NCBI RefSeq assembly: GCF_041242975.1 | Contig: NZ_CP162488.1 | Location: 796,001 to 860,000 of the forward strand | Direction of reading: 5' to 3' | DNA length: 64,000 bases | DNA from: Xanthomonas sp. DAR 35659 | Lineage (GTDB): Bacteria > Pseudomonadota > Gammaproteobacteria > Xanthomonadales > Xanthomonadaceae | Shown here: positions 63,536 through 64,000 of the stretch, in pieces | How positions within the stretch are numbered: position 1 is the stretch's first letter | How the letters are laid out: each line of letters opens with the position of its first letter | The notes under the pieces: generated by a model | Seen by the model: the letters and a program-made list of their open reading frames with translations, nothing else | Database searches by the model: none | Told to the model about the DNA's origin: nothing | Translations under genes and position numbers: made by a program

Positions 63536-64000
63536 TCACGCCGCTCCGGCGGCGATCGTGCGCGAGCCGAGGATGATCATGCGCAACATCGCGCTGATCT
63601 GCCGGACCAGTTCCGGATCCTTTTCCGGCGGCAGGTCCATCGCGGTGGCGCCCATCGCGAACACCAGCCGGGTGATCGCCTTGGACACCAGCGCCGGCTC
63701 GTGCAGCGGTGTCCCGTCGAGCGCGGCCAGGCGGATCAGGTCCACCCGCAGTTCTTCCTCGAAGTAGTTCAGTTCGCGGTCTACCGCCTGCTTGAATGCG
63801 TCCGAACCGACCGTGCCCTCGCGCAGCAGCACGTGCAGCAACTTGTCGTCGGCGCGCAACTGCTCCATGAAGGTTTCCACCGAACTGAGGATGACGCTGC
63901 GGTTGCTGCCGGCCGCGCGCTGCCGCGCCTGGCCGATGATGGTGCGCAGCGAACTGCCGGCCAGGTCGATCAAGGCCACCGCCAGTTCGTCCATGTCGCG
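63536..64000 (-). CDS. TetR-family regulator, FabR-like, C-terminal part, cut by window edge
   Basis: The visible ~153 residues are the helical ligand-binding domain (SSVETFMEQLRADDKLLHVL, REGTVGSDAFKQAVDRELNY, FEEELRVDLIRLAALDGTPL), resembling FabR, a repressor of unsaturated fatty-acid genes. The helix-turn-helix lies beyond base 64000. The open frame continues past the window edge. FabR assignment is tentative. Confidence 0.75.
   Translation of the reverse strand, partial: RDMDELAVALIDLAGSSLRTIIGQARQRAAGSNRSVILSSVETFMEQLRADDKLLHVLLREGTVGSDAFKQAVDRELNYFEEELRVDLIRLAALDGTPLHEPALVSKAITRLVFAMGATAMDLPPEKDPELVRQISAMLRMIILGSRTIAAGAA

Overview
This is high-GC proteobacterial chromosome, most likely Xanthomonadaceae (Xanthomonas or a close relative). 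The indicators are a long Xanthomonas/Caulobacter-type TonB-dependent receptor in a carbohydrate locus with GH92 enzymes and a LacI regulator, short GC-rich REP-like repeats including the common TGTAGGAGCGGCTTCAGCCGCG element, and codon use rich enough in G and C to leave long spurious open frames antisense to real genes. The assignment is inferred from gene content, not from a marker gene.

Layout. (1) 1-7230: the end of a tyrosine recombinase, a CAU-anticodon tRNA (best read as tRNA-Ile2) and a complete type I restriction-modification operon hsdM-hsdS-hsdR. This looks like an accessory insertion beside a tRNA. (2) 7256-11621: an ECF sigma factor with a membrane protein, a divergent SDR/AraC pair, and two small genes, one encoding an exported protein of 20-residue repeats. 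(3) 12377-22970: a mannoside-scavenging locus of GH92, TonB-dependent receptor, second GH92 and LacI regulator, with a matching LacI-type palindrome upstream of the first GH92 and of the receptor. (4) 23109-25732: an orphan DarG-like macrodomain protein, then a ParD-like/methionine aminopeptidase pair behind an AT-rich palindrome. (5) 25752-30642: an MBL-fold hydrolase, an FAD monooxygenase-TetR operon with a near-ideal operator, a deletion scar joining the remnants of two divergent genes, a VOC protein and a 51-residue membrane protein. (6) 30753-35706: an IclR-MFS-aldolase-porin catabolic cluster. (7) 36371-39479: small or poorly known genes and an orphan OmpR-type response regulator.

(8) 40105-52258 is the most striking part: three tightly packed genes encoding a 2585-residue exported protein of DUF11 and SdrD_B-like domains, a 1122-residue outer-membrane beta-barrel with an N-terminal Ig-like region, and an OmpA-domain lipoprotein. 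They read as one surface-display or envelope-anchoring system. A four-unit REP array follows. (9) 52940-57437: a YiiX-like papain-fold enzyme, a chemoreceptor ending in a CheR-tether pentapeptide, and an SRAP/YedK homologue lacking its catalytic residues. (10) 57670-64000: a general-stress neighbourhood with a DUF6766 membrane protein, a frameshifted manganese catalase, two DUF892 ferritin-like proteins, a histidine phosphatase, an NAD(P)HX dehydratase, a YghA-type SDR and the C-terminus of a FabR-like TetR regulator.

Start codons were chosen by ribosome-binding sites and family N-termini; several are GTG or TTG. No CRISPR array, rRNA or complete insertion sequence was seen.
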